Positions 13,993-22,230 of a stretch of DNA of 22,230 bases are shown here, piece after piece (the first letter of the stretch is position 1; every line of letters starts with the position of its first letter). The stretch is from an uncultured Lachnospiraceae bacterium (GTDB taxonomy: Bacteria; Bacillota; Clostridia; Lachnospirales; Lachnospiraceae): contig CAJJNI010000013.1 in the NCBI GenBank assembly GCA_905193085.1, forward strand, positions 1-22,230, in the 5' to 3' direction. Under the pieces are notes generated by a model. That model had not been told where the DNA came from. It saw nothing but the letters and a program-made list of their open reading frames with translations, and did no database searches. The position numbers were made by a program, and so were the translations under genes.

Positions 13993-16596
13993 ATGAAAAT
14001 TGTAAGAATGAAGACGGAATATCAGACTAATCCTATTGGAATTGGTGAGAAAGCTCCGGTATTTGGCTGGAATGTTGAGACGGATAAGAATAACTGGTAT
14101 CAGGACAGTTACCGTATTCTTGTGTCTGATAACATGGAAGAATTACAGAAGAATAACGCAAATATGTGGGACAGTATGGAAGTGGCGGACAAAACTATGG
14201 TAAATATAGTTTATAAAGGACTTCCGCTTGAGTCAGCAAAGATATATTACTGGAAGGTTATAGTGACTGCTGATAAAGAAACTGCAGAGAGTGATATTGC
14301 AAAATTTGAGACAGCTTTCTTTGATATTGGGCGTTTTGCGGGAAAATGGATTGGTGAGGTAAATAATGAGGAACATCATATTTACCGTAAGACATTTACA
14401 CTTGATAAGAAAATTTCAAAAGCAAGAGCCTATATTTGCGGACTTGGACAGTATGAACTTATGATAAATGGAATTAAAGTTTCTGATTATGTTCTTACGC
14501 CGGGGTGGACTGATTATAATAAGACATGTCTTTATAATGTTTATGATATAACTGACATGCTAAATGAAAAAGATAATGCACTCGGAGTGCTTTTAGCAGA
14601 TGGAATGTATAATATACCGGGTCATAAAGGAAGATATGCTTATTTTCCGAGAACTTACGGACTTGCAAAATTCCTTTTGCAGTTAGAGATAACTTACGAA
14701 GACGGTGAAGTGTTAAAAGTTGTTTCTGATGAGAATTTTAAGAAAAAAACCGGACCTTTAAGATATTGCTGCATTTATGGTGGTGAAGAATATGATGCAT
14801 CAATGTACCCGAAAGATTTCTCAACAGCCGGCTATATTGAAAATGAAGAATGGGAGCCGGCAGATGTTGTAGATGCTCCGAAAGGAAAGCTCTCCGTTCA
14901 GAGAAACCTGCCTCTTAAAGTAATGCAGATAATGCAGCCTGTGTCTGTTAAAGAAGTTAAGCCGGGATTTTATATGTATGATTTAGGAAAGAATTTTTCA
15001 GGCTGGGTAAGAATTAAAGTTAAGGCAAAATCATGTGCGGCAGGAAACCGAATCAAAATGAAACCTGGTGAAATCTTAAAAGATGACGGTACACCTAATC
15101 AGAAAGTGACCGGCAAGAATTATAGCTGGGATTATTATATGAATGATGAGACGGAACAGGAATATGCTCCTAAATTTACTTATACCGGCTTCAGGTATCT
15201 GCAGGTAGAAGGTGCCATTCCGGCAGAGCTTGCAAATCCTGATGAAGAAGGACCTGTAATTGAAAGCCTTACAGGGGAATTTATTTATCCTGAAATGGAA
15301 CTTATGGGCGAATTTAAATGTTCGAATGATTTGTATAATAAGATTCATGGAATTATAACACAGGCAATGTTAAGTAATATGAAGAGTGTTCTTACAGACT
15401 GTCCTCATCGTGAGAAGCTGGGCTGGCTTGAGCAGAGCCACTTAATCGGTCCTGCAATAATGTACAATTATGATGTGCACAATCTTTATGAGAAAATAGA
15501 GGGCGATATGGCAGATGCACAGCATGAAGACGGACTTGTTCCTGATATTTGTCCTGAGTATATAACAGAATTTGTTAAATGGCATTACGGTTATCTTGAT
15601 TCTCCTGAATGGGGAAGTGCATGTGTCATAAATCCATGGTATATGTATAAAAAATATGGTGATATTGCCATTTTTGAAAGAAATTATGATACAATGAAAA
15701 AGTATGTGGACTATCTTACTTCAAAGACACATCATAATGTCCTTCATCATGGACTTGGTGACTGGCTTGATATAGGTCCTATGGTTCCTTATTCACAGAA
15801 TACTCCGGTGCCGGTTATAGCAACAACAATTTACTATTATGATTTATCAATAATGGTACGGGTAGCAAAGCTTCTTGGAAAAGAAGATGACGAGAAGAAA
15901 TATAAAGATTTAATGGAAAAAGTATTTGAAGAATATAATCTGCAGTTCCTTGATGACCAGACAAACCGATATGCAAACGGAAGTCAGGCAGCACAGGCAT
16001 TAAGTCTCATGGTTGGACTTGTTCCTAAAGAGTGTGAAGAAAAAGTCCTTGAAATGCTTGTCAAAGATATAACAGTGCGCGGATATGTAACGACAGCAGG
16101 TGATGTCGGACACCCATTTGTAACTGCGGCACTTACAACCTATGACAAATCGGAAATCATGAATGAGATGATGAAAGTTACAGATAAGCCGGGATATGGT
16201 TATCAGGTAAAATGCGGTGCGACAACACTTACAGAAGAATGGGACGGACCAGACCCTGAAAGACAGCATGCATCACAGAATCATTTCATGCTCGGAAGTG
16301 GTGAAGAATGGTTTTACAGCGGACTTGGCGGAATACAGTGTGTCAGAAGCGACTTACCGTTTGATGAATTTATAATTGCACCTTATATTGCTTCAAATGT
16401 AGATGAAGTAAATGTATGGCATATGCACCCATATGGAAAGATTGCGGTTGACTGGGTGCGAAATGATGATAAGTCAGCTAAAATCAATATTGAAATTCCG
16501 GCAGGAACAAAAGCATGGTTCGTAAATCCATATACAAAAGAAAAGAAAGAAATTGGCAGTGGAAAATACACATTTGAGTGCAGTGCTGATAAATAG
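13993..16596 (+). CDS. GH78 alpha-L-rhamnosidase
   Basis: This enzyme releases terminal alpha-L-rhamnose from glycans or oligosaccharides. Started at 13993 (AGGAGG 6 nt upstream) it has 867 residues; an upstream in-frame ATG at 13888 falls inside the promoter. The layout fits GH78: an N-terminal fibronectin-like region (KTEYQTNPIGIGEKAPVFGW), the rhamnosidase N domain (GLGQYELMINGIKVSDYVLTPGWTDY, then GMYNIPGHKGRYAYFP), the (alpha/alpha)6 catalytic barrel and a C-terminal beta domain. The catalytic-site stretch is TDCPHREKLGWLEQSHLIG (Asp469 to about 485), with the acidic residues Glu474 and Glu480. There is no signal peptide, so it is cytoplasmic and acts on imported oligosaccharides. It is the first gene of the plus-strand cluster; the next gene follows after 83 nt. 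Confidence 0.9.
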   Translation: MKIVRMKTEYQTNPIGIGEKAPVFGWNVETDKNNWYQDSYRILVSDNMEELQKNNANMWDSMEVADKTMVNIVYKGLPLESAKIYYWKVIVTADKETAESDIAKFETAFFDIGRFAGKWIGEVNNEEHHIYRKTFTLDKKISKARAYICGLGQYELMINGIKVSDYVLTPGWTDYNKTCLYNVYDITDMLNEKDNALGVLLADGMYNIPGHKGRYAYFPRTYGLAKFLLQLEITYEDGEVLKVVSDENFKKKTGPLRYCCIYGGEEYDASMYPKDFSTAGYIENEEWEPADVVDAPKGKLSVQRNLPLKVMQIMQPVSVKEVKPGFYMYDLGKNFSGWVRIKVKAKSCAAGNRIKMKPGEILKDDGTPNQKVTGKNYSWDYYMNDETEQEYAPKFTYTGFRYLQVEGAIPAELANPDEEGPVIESLTGEFIYPEMELMGEFKCSNDLYNKIHGIITQAMLSNMKSVLTDCPHREKLGWLEQSHLIGPAIMYNYDVHNLYEKIEGDMADAQHEDGLVPDICPEYITEFVKWHYGYLDSPEWGSACVINPWYMYKKYGDIAIFERNYDTMKKYVDYLTSKTHHNVLHHGLGDWLDIGPMVPYSQNTPVPVIATTIYYYDLSIMVRVAKLLGKEDDEKKYKDLMEKVFEEYNLQFLDDQTNRYANGSQAAQALSLMVGLVPKECEEKVLEMLVKDITVRGYVTTAGDVGHPFVTAALTTYDKSEIMNEMMKVTDKPGYGYQVKCGATTLTEEWDGPDPERQHASQNHFMLGSGEEWFYSGLGGIQCVRSDLPFDEFIIAPYIASNVDEVNVWHMHPYGKIAVDWVRNDDKSAKINIEIPAGTKAWFVNPYTKEKKEIGSGKYTFECSADK

Positions 16597-16679
16597 CAGG
16601 AAGTGCGCAGCAATAACCACGAAAAACAAAAATACAATAAATAAGCACAACAGAAAAATAAATACGAGGAGAAAATAAA

Positions 16680-17654
16680 ATGAAAGAATTGACAAATTTG
16701 ATGGAGTACAGAGAAGATGTAAAAGTAGTTGATGCTACACTCAGAGATGGCGGCCTTGTAAATGATTTTTACTTTACAGATGAATTTGTAAAAGATTTAT
16801 ACAAGGCAAACATCAAAGCCGGTGTTGACTATATGGAATTTGGTTACAAGGCAGATAAAGAAATGTTTGATGTAGACAAATTCGGAAAGTGGAAATTCTG
16901 TAATGATGACGATATAAGGGCTGTTGTAGGCGACAATGATTCAGATTTAAAGATTGCTGTTATGGCAGATGTCGGAAGATGTAACTATAAGAAAGATATT
17001 GCGCCAAAGAGCGAAAGTCCGGTTGACCTTATCCGTGTTGCAACATACTTAAACACAATTCCGGCTGCCATCGATATGATAGAAGATGCAGTAAATAAAG
17101 GATATGAAGCAACATGTAATATCATGGCAATTTCAACAGGCCAGGAAAGTGATATCAAAGTTGCACTCGATATGCTTGGAAAATCACCTGCAAAAGTATT
17201 TTACATCGTAGACAGTTACGGTGCAATTTATCCTGAAGAAATGGCAAGAGTCGTAGATTTATATGCAGAATTTGCAACAAAATATAACAAAAAAATAGGT
17301 ATCCATGCACACAACAATCAGCAGTTAGCATTCGCTAACACAATTGAAGCTGTAGGTGATGGTGTTGACTGGCTTGATGCAACATACTCAGGCATGGGAA
17401 GAGGAGCTGGAAACTGTGCAATGGAACTTCTGTTAGGTTTCTTATGCAATCCTAAATACAATGTTTATCCGGTAATCCAGTTTATCGACAAACACATGAA
17501 CAAACTCAAAGAAGAAGGAGTTGTATGGGGTTACGATTTACAGTATCTTATGACAGGACTTTTAAATCAGCACCCTAGAACTGCTATTGCATTCACAAAA
17601 GAGAAAAGAAAAGACTACGCAGAATTTTATAAAGAAATCGTAGGACAGGACTAA
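16680..17654 (+). CDS. DRE-TIM metallolyase-type aldolase
   Basis: This 324-residue TIM-barrel protein has the marks of the HMG-CoA lyase / 4-hydroxy-2-oxovalerate aldolase superfamily: VVDATLRDGGLVNDF near the N-terminus (Asp metal ligand and catalytic Arg), HAHNN (two metal-binding His) and GMGRGAGNCAMELLLG, close to the GxGxGAGN loop of DmpG-type aldolases. Such enzymes use a divalent metal to split or join 2-oxo acids, often releasing pyruvate. Its substrate is unknown. Between a rhamnosidase and a glycosidase it could cleave a 2-keto-3-deoxy acid from sugar catabolism, but those are usually handled by other aldolase families, so this is a guess. GAGGAG lies 8 nt before the ATG. It has no fused aldehyde dehydrogenase and no DmpF-like partner in the window. 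Confidence 0.82.
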   Translation: MKELTNLMEYREDVKVVDATLRDGGLVNDFYFTDEFVKDLYKANIKAGVDYMEFGYKADKEMFDVDKFGKWKFCNDDDIRAVVGDNDSDLKIAVMADVGRCNYKKDIAPKSESPVDLIRVATYLNTIPAAIDMIEDAVNKGYEATCNIMAISTGQESDIKVALDMLGKSPAKVFYIVDSYGAIYPEEMARVVDLYAEFATKYNKKIGIHAHNNQQLAFANTIEAVGDGVDWLDATYSGMGRGAGNCAMELLLGFLCNPKYNVYPVIQFIDKHMNKLKEEGVVWGYDLQYLMTGLLNQHPRTAIAFTKEKRKDYAEFYKEIVGQD

Positions 17655-17662
17655 TAATTAAT

Positions 17663-17678
17663 TACAACTATAGTTGTA
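17663..17678. repeat. Perfect 16-bp palindrome between aldolase and propeller genes
   Basis: TACAACTA-TAGTTGTA is fully self-complementary, and begins 8 nt after the aldolase stop codon. It may be an RNA hairpin limiting decay or an operator; there is no T-tract, so it is not a terminator. Confidence 0.5.
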
Positions 17679-17682
17679 GAAG

Positions 17683-17737
17683 AAAGGAGAATACCCGGCT
17701 GCTTCTAAATTAAGTAACCGGGTTGGACATAAAAATG
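17683..17737 (+). promoter_or_regulatory. Split ribosome binding site with hairpin before the start codon
   Basis: AAAGGAG (17683-17689) is 45 nt before the ATG at 17735. Between them ACCCGG-C-TGCTT (17693-17704), loop CTAAATT and AAGTA-A-CCGGGT (17712-17723) form an 11-bp stem with one mismatch. With the hairpin folded, 14 nt separate the Shine-Dalgarno sequence from the start codon. No other ribosome site fits the gene. Confidence 0.55.
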
Positions 17738-18778
17738 ATAAAAAATGATGACCCGAGAATTCAGAAATATCTCACACCTTACAAATATGGAAAGCCGGTT
17801 TTAGAGGCATCAGGTGAAGCCGGAGCTTTTGATGAACAGTCTGTTGATATCCCTTTTGTATTTGAGCATAACGGACAGTTCTACATGCTTTATACAGGCT
17901 ATGACGGAAAAGGCTATCAGTCAGCACTTGCTACAAGTGACGATTTGCTTCATTGGAAACATAAGGGCGTTATTATGGCAAGAGGTGATGAAAACAGCGA
18001 CAGATGGGACAAAGTCGGAGCAGCGGCTACATGGATAATAAAAGACAGTAACAATATTTATGACACACCAGGACTTCGTAAAGTTGACGGTAAATACTGG
18101 CTTGTGTATCATTCATATCCATCAGTGGGTTATGAAGCAGGACCGGCAGAGATAGGTCTTGCATGGTGTGAAGATGAAGAACTTATGGAATGGCACAGAT
18201 TAGATGAGCCGGTATTTTCATGGAAAGACGGTGCTGACTGGGAAAAGGGCGGACTTTACAAAGCCTGCATAATTGAGCATGAAGGTACATGGTATATGTT
18301 TTACAATGCCAAAGATACACAGAAACGCTGGATTGAGCAGACAGGTGTTGCTTTTTCAAAAGATTTGATGCACTGGGAAAGATGCGAGAAAAACCCGATA
18401 TTAAAAATAACACCTGCTCCTTACTGGAACAGCAGATTTTTATCAGATCCATACATATTAAGAGATGGTGATTTATGGCTCAATTTCTTCTTTGGTTATG
18501 ATGGAAAAGATTTCAAACACGCACAGGAAGGACTTGCACTTTCAGATAACTTAATTGACTGGGAGAAGGTTGAACAGCCTATACTTACAAATGGAGAAGA
18601 AGGTGCAGTTGATGCAGGGCATGCGCACAAAGCATCAATTTTCTACCATAAAGAGACAGATACACTTTACCATTTCTACTGTGCTACAAGACCTTCAAAA
18701 GAGGGCGACAAATCAGTTATTTATGGCTGTGAGTTCAGGTCAATAGCAGTTGCAGCTAACAAACCGTTCGATAAATAG
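17735..18778 (+). CDS. Five-bladed beta-propeller glycosidase (GH43/GH117/GH130-like)
   Basis: A protein of 347 residues from the ATG at 17735; an in-frame TTG at 17723 is the only earlier start, since a stop lies at 17711. Repeated blade motifs are visible: GQFYMLYTGYDGKGYQSALATSDDLLHW, GTWYMFYNAKD with AFSKDLMHWE, LSDPYILRDGDLWLNFFFGYDG with LALSDNLIDWE, and DTLYHFYCATRP. These are the signs of the propeller clans that contain GH32, GH43, GH117 and GH130. I cannot place it in one family. Candidate acids are Asp and Glu in FDEQSVDIPF, YKACIIEHEG and FLSDPYI. It has no signal peptide. The gene ends 18 nt before the phosphatase start and is part of the rhamnosidase cluster, so it probably acts on a linkage next to rhamnose or galactose. 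Confidence 0.78.
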   Translation: MIKNDDPRIQKYLTPYKYGKPVLEASGEAGAFDEQSVDIPFVFEHNGQFYMLYTGYDGKGYQSALATSDDLLHWKHKGVIMARGDENSDRWDKVGAAATWIIKDSNNIYDTPGLRKVDGKYWLVYHSYPSVGYEAGPAEIGLAWCEDEELMEWHRLDEPVFSWKDGADWEKGGLYKACIIEHEGTWYMFYNAKDTQKRWIEQTGVAFSKDLMHWERCEKNPILKITPAPYWNSRFLSDPYILRDGDLWLNFFFGYDGKDFKHAQEGLALSDNLIDWEKVEQPILTNGEEGAVDAGHAHKASIFYHKETDTLYHFYCATRPSKEGDKSVIYGCEFRSIAVAANKPFDK

Positions 18779-18796
18779 AGAATGGAGCAGCAGAAG

Positions 18797-19444
18797 ATGG
18801 GAAAATATAAATATATTTTATTTGATTTAGATGGTACATTGACAGACTCGGCAAAAGGAATTATAAACGGCGTGCGTTATGCGCTTAAGTATTACAAAAT
18901 TCCGGAAGGTGATTATCAGGATTTATACCGGTTTATCGGACCACCAATGCAGACTTCATTTGAAACATTTTACGGGTTTGAGCCTGATAAGGCAAAAGAA
19001 GCAGTAAGTGTTTATCGTGAATATTACGGTACAAAAGGCCTTTTTGAAAATGAAGTATATGAACATATGGAAGATGTTTTAAAACAATTAAAGAATAATG
19101 GCAAAAAATTATTTGTGGCAACATCAAAACCCCAGAGCTATGCAGTTGATATTTTAGAACATTTTAACCTTGCACAATATTTTGACTATATTGGCGGTGC
19201 TACAATGGACGGAAAAATCGGAACAAAGGCACAGGTAATAGAGCATACATTAAAAGAAGCGCATATTGATGATTTGTCAGAGGTTGTTATGATTGGAGAC
19301 AGACATCATGATGCAGAGGGTGCAGCAGAAACAGGAATAGACTGCATTGGCGTGTTATATGGATATGGCAGCGAAGACGAATTAAGAAAAGCCGGGGCAA
19401 AATATATAGCACATACAGTTGAGGAAATTCCTGAATTCGTATAA
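18797..19444 (+). CDS. HAD-family hydrolase, phosphoglycolate phosphatase-like
   Basis: This 215-residue cytoplasmic phosphatase has all HAD motifs: DLDGTLTDS (Asp10 nucleophile, Asp12 acid), ATSKPQ (motif II), a Lys in the GTKAQVIEH region, and MIGDRHHD (metal site). A small helical cap between the first two motifs matches the Gph/PgmB type. I prefer the ATG at 18797 because GGAG lies 8 nt upstream; an earlier in-frame ATG at 18782 lacks a good site and would add five residues. It lies 18 nt after the propeller glycosidase gene. It might remove phosphate from a sugar phosphate formed during use of the glycan; beta-phosphoglucomutase is a less likely alternative. No gene or clear terminator lies in the following 160 nt before the GH42 gene. 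Confidence 0.87.
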   Translation: MGKYKYILFDLDGTLTDSAKGIINGVRYALKYYKIPEGDYQDLYRFIGPPMQTSFETFYGFEPDKAKEAVSVYREYYGTKGLFENEVYEHMEDVLKQLKNNGKKLFVATSKPQSYAVDILEHFNLAQYFDYIGGATMDGKIGTKAQVIEHTLKEAHIDDLSEVVMIGDRHHDAEGAAETGIDCIGVLYGYGSEDELRKAGAKYIAHTVEEIPEFV

Positions 19445-19604
19445 ATGACTAATATGATGAGATTATTTTTTTGTGTTTTTCTTTATTTTGTTCATTTACA
19501 TTTATAGATAATTTATTCGTATATATATAAAAAGTTAAATTTAAAATAAATTATATTCTACAGCGATAAAAAAATTATGGAAAAAGAAAGAGAGGATTTA
19601 ATTA

Positions 19605-21629
19605 ATGATAAAGAATGCAGACCGCGTTTATTATGGTGGGGATTATAACCCGGACCAGTGGGACGAAGCAACAATTGACGAAGATATGAGACTGTTTAAA
19701 GAAGCTAACATTAATCTTGTTGTGCTTCCCGTATTTTCATGGGCAAAGCTTGAGCCACAAGAAGGAGTATATAACTTTGAATGGCTTGATAAACTTATGG
19801 ATAAATTTGCAGAAAACGATTTAAAGGTTGCACTTGCAACACCTACAACAGCACAGCCTGCATGGCTTTCAAAGAAATATCCGGAAGTGCTGCCTGTTGA
19901 TAAACAGGGCAGAAAAAGAACTCACGGAATGAGAGTATATTTCTGCGTAAACAGTCCTAAATACAGAGAAAGAGCTGCAGCAATAGCTGAGCAGATGGCA
20001 AAAAGATATTCTAATCACCCGGCACTTGTGTTGTGGCATGTGGCAAATGAATATGGAACACACTGTTACTGTCCTACATGTCAGGCAAAGTTCCGTGTGT
20101 GGTTAAAAGATAAATATAAGACACTTGAAAATCTTAATGATAAATGGCATACATCTTTCTGGGGAAGAACATTATATGATTTTGATGAGATAATGCTTCC
20201 TACAGAATTAAATGACGACCACAGATTCAATCCATCTGTAAATCTTGATTATTTAAGATTTATGACAGATTCAACAATTGAATGTTTTGAAAATGAAGCA
20301 AACATAATAAGAAAATATTGTCCGGATAAGACTATACAGACAAATATTTCAGGACACATTGAAAAATTAGACCAGTTCAAATTTGTAAAACATATGGATA
20401 TTGCAGCATGGGATAACTATCCAAAACCAACAGATGCAAGAAACTTTATTGCATATAAGCATGATTTGATGAGAGGGCTTAAAGACGGAGAATCATTTAT
20501 GATGCAGGAGCAGTCTCCAAATCAGCAGAACTGGCAGCCTTACAGCAAGTTAAAAAGACCAGGCGAAGTAAGAATGTTAAGTTATCAGGCAATGGCACAT
20601 GGTTCTGATACATGCCTTTATTTCCAGCTTCGTCAGTCAATAGCAGGACAGGAAATGTTCCACGGAGCAGTTATAACACATGCCGGACATGGAAATACAA
20701 GGGTGTTCAGGGAATGTGCGCAGATAGGTAAAGAATTAAAACAGATAGGTGATACATTTGTCGGAGGAAGAATTTCAGCAGATGTAGGTGTTTTATATGA
20801 CTGGGATAACTGGTGGGCAATGGAATATGCATCAGCTTACTGTATGCCGAACAAGAACTTTAATTACCTTAAAAAAATATCTAAATATCATAAAGCACTG
20901 TTTGATAAAAACATACCGCTTGACATTATCAGTGAAAATGTAGATTTTAACCGTTACAAAGTTATTTTTGCACCATACCTGTATATGTTAAAACCACATG
21001 TTGCAGAAAGAATAAATGAATTTGTAAAACAGGGTGGCGTGTTAGTTACAACTACCCTCTCAGGACTTGTTGATGAAAATAACCGCGCAGTATTTGGAGA
21101 ATATCCGGGACCATTAAAAGAGATGCTGGGCATATGGGTAGAAGAGACTGACGCACTTGCACCGGAAGACAAAAATTCACTTGTGATGACAGGTGAACTT
21201 AAAGGAATGGCTGATGAATATTCATGCGGTTTCCACTGTGACATAATTCACAGCAGAGGTGCCAAAGTTCTTGCATCATACGGAAGTGATTTCTATGCGG
21301 GCACACCTGTAATGACAGAAAATACATATGGAAAAGGAAAAGCATACTATATTGGAACAGAGCCAAACGATGCTTTCCTTGCTGATTTTGTTGCAGAAAT
21401 TTGTAAAGAAAATAACATTAAGGCACCATTTGAAGTGTCTGATGCGGTAGAAGTTACAAAGCGTGTAAATGACAGAAATGAAACAGTATTTGCATTAAAT
21501 TATGACAAAGAAAATGAAGGCTTTATTAATTTAGGAGAAAGTAAATATATTGATTTAATTAAAAACGAAGAAGTCACAGGAAAAACTTCAATTGCACCTT
21601 ATGATGTGAGAGTGCTCAAAAAACTTTAA
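19605..21629 (+). CDS. GH42 beta-galactosidase (first of two)
   Basis: This 674-residue enzyme is of full GH42 length. It removes terminal beta-galactose (in some members alpha-L-arabinose) from oligosaccharides. The acid/base is Glu149 in HVANEYG and the nucleophile Glu302 in MMQEQSP. Four cysteines fit the zinc site of the family: Cys114 and Cys154, Cys156, Cys159 (CYCPTC). Domains are the TIM barrel (about 8-390), a trimerisation domain with a glutamine amidotransferase-like fold (about 395-605) and a small C-terminal beta domain. There is no signal peptide. GAGAGGA lies about 10 nt before the ATG. The 160-nt upstream gap is very AT-rich and may hold its own promoter, but I could not fix one. 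A second GH42 gene follows after 18 nt. Confidence 0.93.
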   Translation: MIKNADRVYYGGDYNPDQWDEATIDEDMRLFKEANINLVVLPVFSWAKLEPQEGVYNFEWLDKLMDKFAENDLKVALATPTTAQPAWLSKKYPEVLPVDKQGRKRTHGMRVYFCVNSPKYRERAAAIAEQMAKRYSNHPALVLWHVANEYGTHCYCPTCQAKFRVWLKDKYKTLENLNDKWHTSFWGRTLYDFDEIMLPTELNDDHRFNPSVNLDYLRFMTDSTIECFENEANIIRKYCPDKTIQTNISGHIEKLDQFKFVKHMDIAAWDNYPKPTDARNFIAYKHDLMRGLKDGESFMMQEQSPNQQNWQPYSKLKRPGEVRMLSYQAMAHGSDTCLYFQLRQSIAGQEMFHGAVITHAGHGNTRVFRECAQIGKELKQIGDTFVGGRISADVGVLYDWDNWWAMEYASAYCMPNKNFNYLKKISKYHKALFDKNIPLDIISENVDFNRYKVIFAPYLYMLKPHVAERINEFVKQGGVLVTTTLSGLVDENNRAVFGEYPGPLKEMLGIWVEETDALAPEDKNSLVMTGELKGMADEYSCGFHCDIIHSRGAKVLASYGSDFYAGTPVMTENTYGKGKAYYIGTEPNDAFLADFVAEICKENNIKAPFEVSDAVEVTKRVNDRNETVFALNYDKENEGFINLGESKYIDLIKNEEVTGKTSIAPYDVRVLKKL

Positions 21630-21647
21630 TTTAAGGAGGCACACTAT

Positions 21648-22230
21648 ATGATTAAATTATTTCCAAAAGCAGATGCCATGCTTCATGGTGGGGATTACAA
21701 TCCGGAGCAGTGGCTTGACAGACCTGACATTTTAGAAGAAGACATAAAACTTATGAAAGAAGCTCATGTAAATGTAGTTACACTAGGAGTTTTTTCATGG
21801 TCAGTATACGAGCCGGTTGAAGGAGAGTATCATTTTGACTGGTTAGAAGAAATCATGAATAACTTATATGAAAACGGAATTTATACAATACTTGCCACAC
21901 CATCAGGTGCAAGACCGGCATGGCTTGATTATAAATATCCGACATCAATGCGCACTAACAGCAAGGGAGAGAGAAATCTTCATGGTGAAAGACATAACCA
22001 GTGTATGACTTCACTTAATTACAGGGCAAAAGTTAAGCAGATAGATACAAAGCTTGCAGAAAGATTCGGACATCACCCTGGACTTATTGCATGGCATATT
22101 TCAAATGAAATGGGAAGTGAATGCTGGTGTGCTTCATGTCGTGTTAAATTCCAGAATTTCTTAAGAAAAAGATATAATAATGATATTGAACAGTTAAATA
22201 AAGCATGGTGGACAACATTCTGGAGTCACA
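21648..22230 (+). CDS. GH42 beta-galactosidase (second of two), partial
   Basis: The gene starts at 21648 (AAGGAGG 8 nt upstream) and runs off the right edge after 194 codons. It has the GH42 start MLHGGDYNPEQW, the acid/base Glu154 in HISNEMG and the zinc cysteines Cys119, Cys159, Cys161 and Cys164 (CWCASC). The nucleophile region lies beyond the window. It is related to its upstream neighbour but clearly diverged in the substrate-contacting segments (GARPAWLDYKYPTSMRTNSKGE against TAQPAWLSKKYPEVLPVDKQGR), so the two probably differ in the galactosides they take rather than being a recent duplicate. The 18-nt spacing indicates one transcript. Confidence 0.92.
   Translation, partial: MIKLFPKADAMLHGGDYNPEQWLDRPDILEEDIKLMKEAHVNVVTLGVFSWSVYEPVEGEYHFDWLEEIMNNLYENGIYTILATPSGARPAWLDYKYPTSMRTNSKGERNLHGERHNQCMTSLNYRAKVKQIDTKLAERFGHHPGLIAWHISNEMGSECWCASCRVKFQNFLRKRYNNDIEQLNKAWWTTFWSH

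Noticed and set aside
19445..19604. Terminator plus new promoter between HAD and GH42 genes.
   Set aside because: The stretch is AT-rich with a T-run after 19465, but no stable stem precedes it and no -35/-10 pair is better than many chance matches.

Overview
The window is AT-rich, with strong AGGAGG-type ribosome binding sites, lipoprotein-anchored binding proteins and Firmicute-style regulators (PucR, TetR, AraC). It looks like a chromosomal piece of an anaerobic gut Clostridium, most likely Lachnospiraceae-like. The family assignment is inference: no rRNA or other phylogenetic marker is present. I see no tRNA, rRNA, insertion sequence, CRISPR array or phage gene.

Positions 1-3046 plus 8738-12807, all on the minus strand, read as a split nitrogen-scavenging regulon. 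The first transcript carries two PII proteins of the NifI1/NifI2 type, a NitT/TauT-type ABC permease and ATPase, and a nitrilase-superfamily amidohydrolase cut by the window edge. The second carries a ureohydrolase (agmatinase/arginase fold) and a lipoprotein binding protein. The third carries a second, paralogous binding protein and a cyclase/kynurenine-formamidase-like hydrolase. Only one permease/ATPase pair is visible for the two binding proteins. The three transcripts appear to share two control elements: an imperfect 17-bp palindrome of the form TTGTG-N7-CACAA upstream, and a leader in which a 14-nt hairpin with an AANGGY hexaloop overlaps the 5' arm of an intrinsic terminator. The latter resembles ANTAR antitermination sites such as those of EutV. 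No nif structural gene and no ANTAR protein lie in the window. A PucR-type regulator (3047-4267) sits just upstream of the first transcript.

Positions 4403-8487 (minus) are a separate module: a TetR repressor with a perfect 21-bp operator over its own -10 box, a MacB/LolD-type ATPase, and an 8-TM FtsX-like permease with a long helical extracellular region. Beside it (8568-8669, plus) is the probable C-terminal remnant of a nucleotidyltransferase gene and a stem-loop terminator.

Positions 12827-22230 are a carbohydrate locus. An AraC regulator (minus) is divergent from a plus-strand cluster: GH78 alpha-L-rhamnosidase, DRE-TIM aldolase, five-bladed-propeller glycosidase, HAD phosphatase, and two tandem GH42 beta-galactosidases, the second cut by the window end. 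None of the glycosidases has a signal peptide, so they probably act inside the cell on imported rhamnose- and galactose-containing oligosaccharides such as pectin side chains. The propeller gene has an unusual initiation region in which a strong hairpin lies between the Shine-Dalgarno sequence and the start codon.
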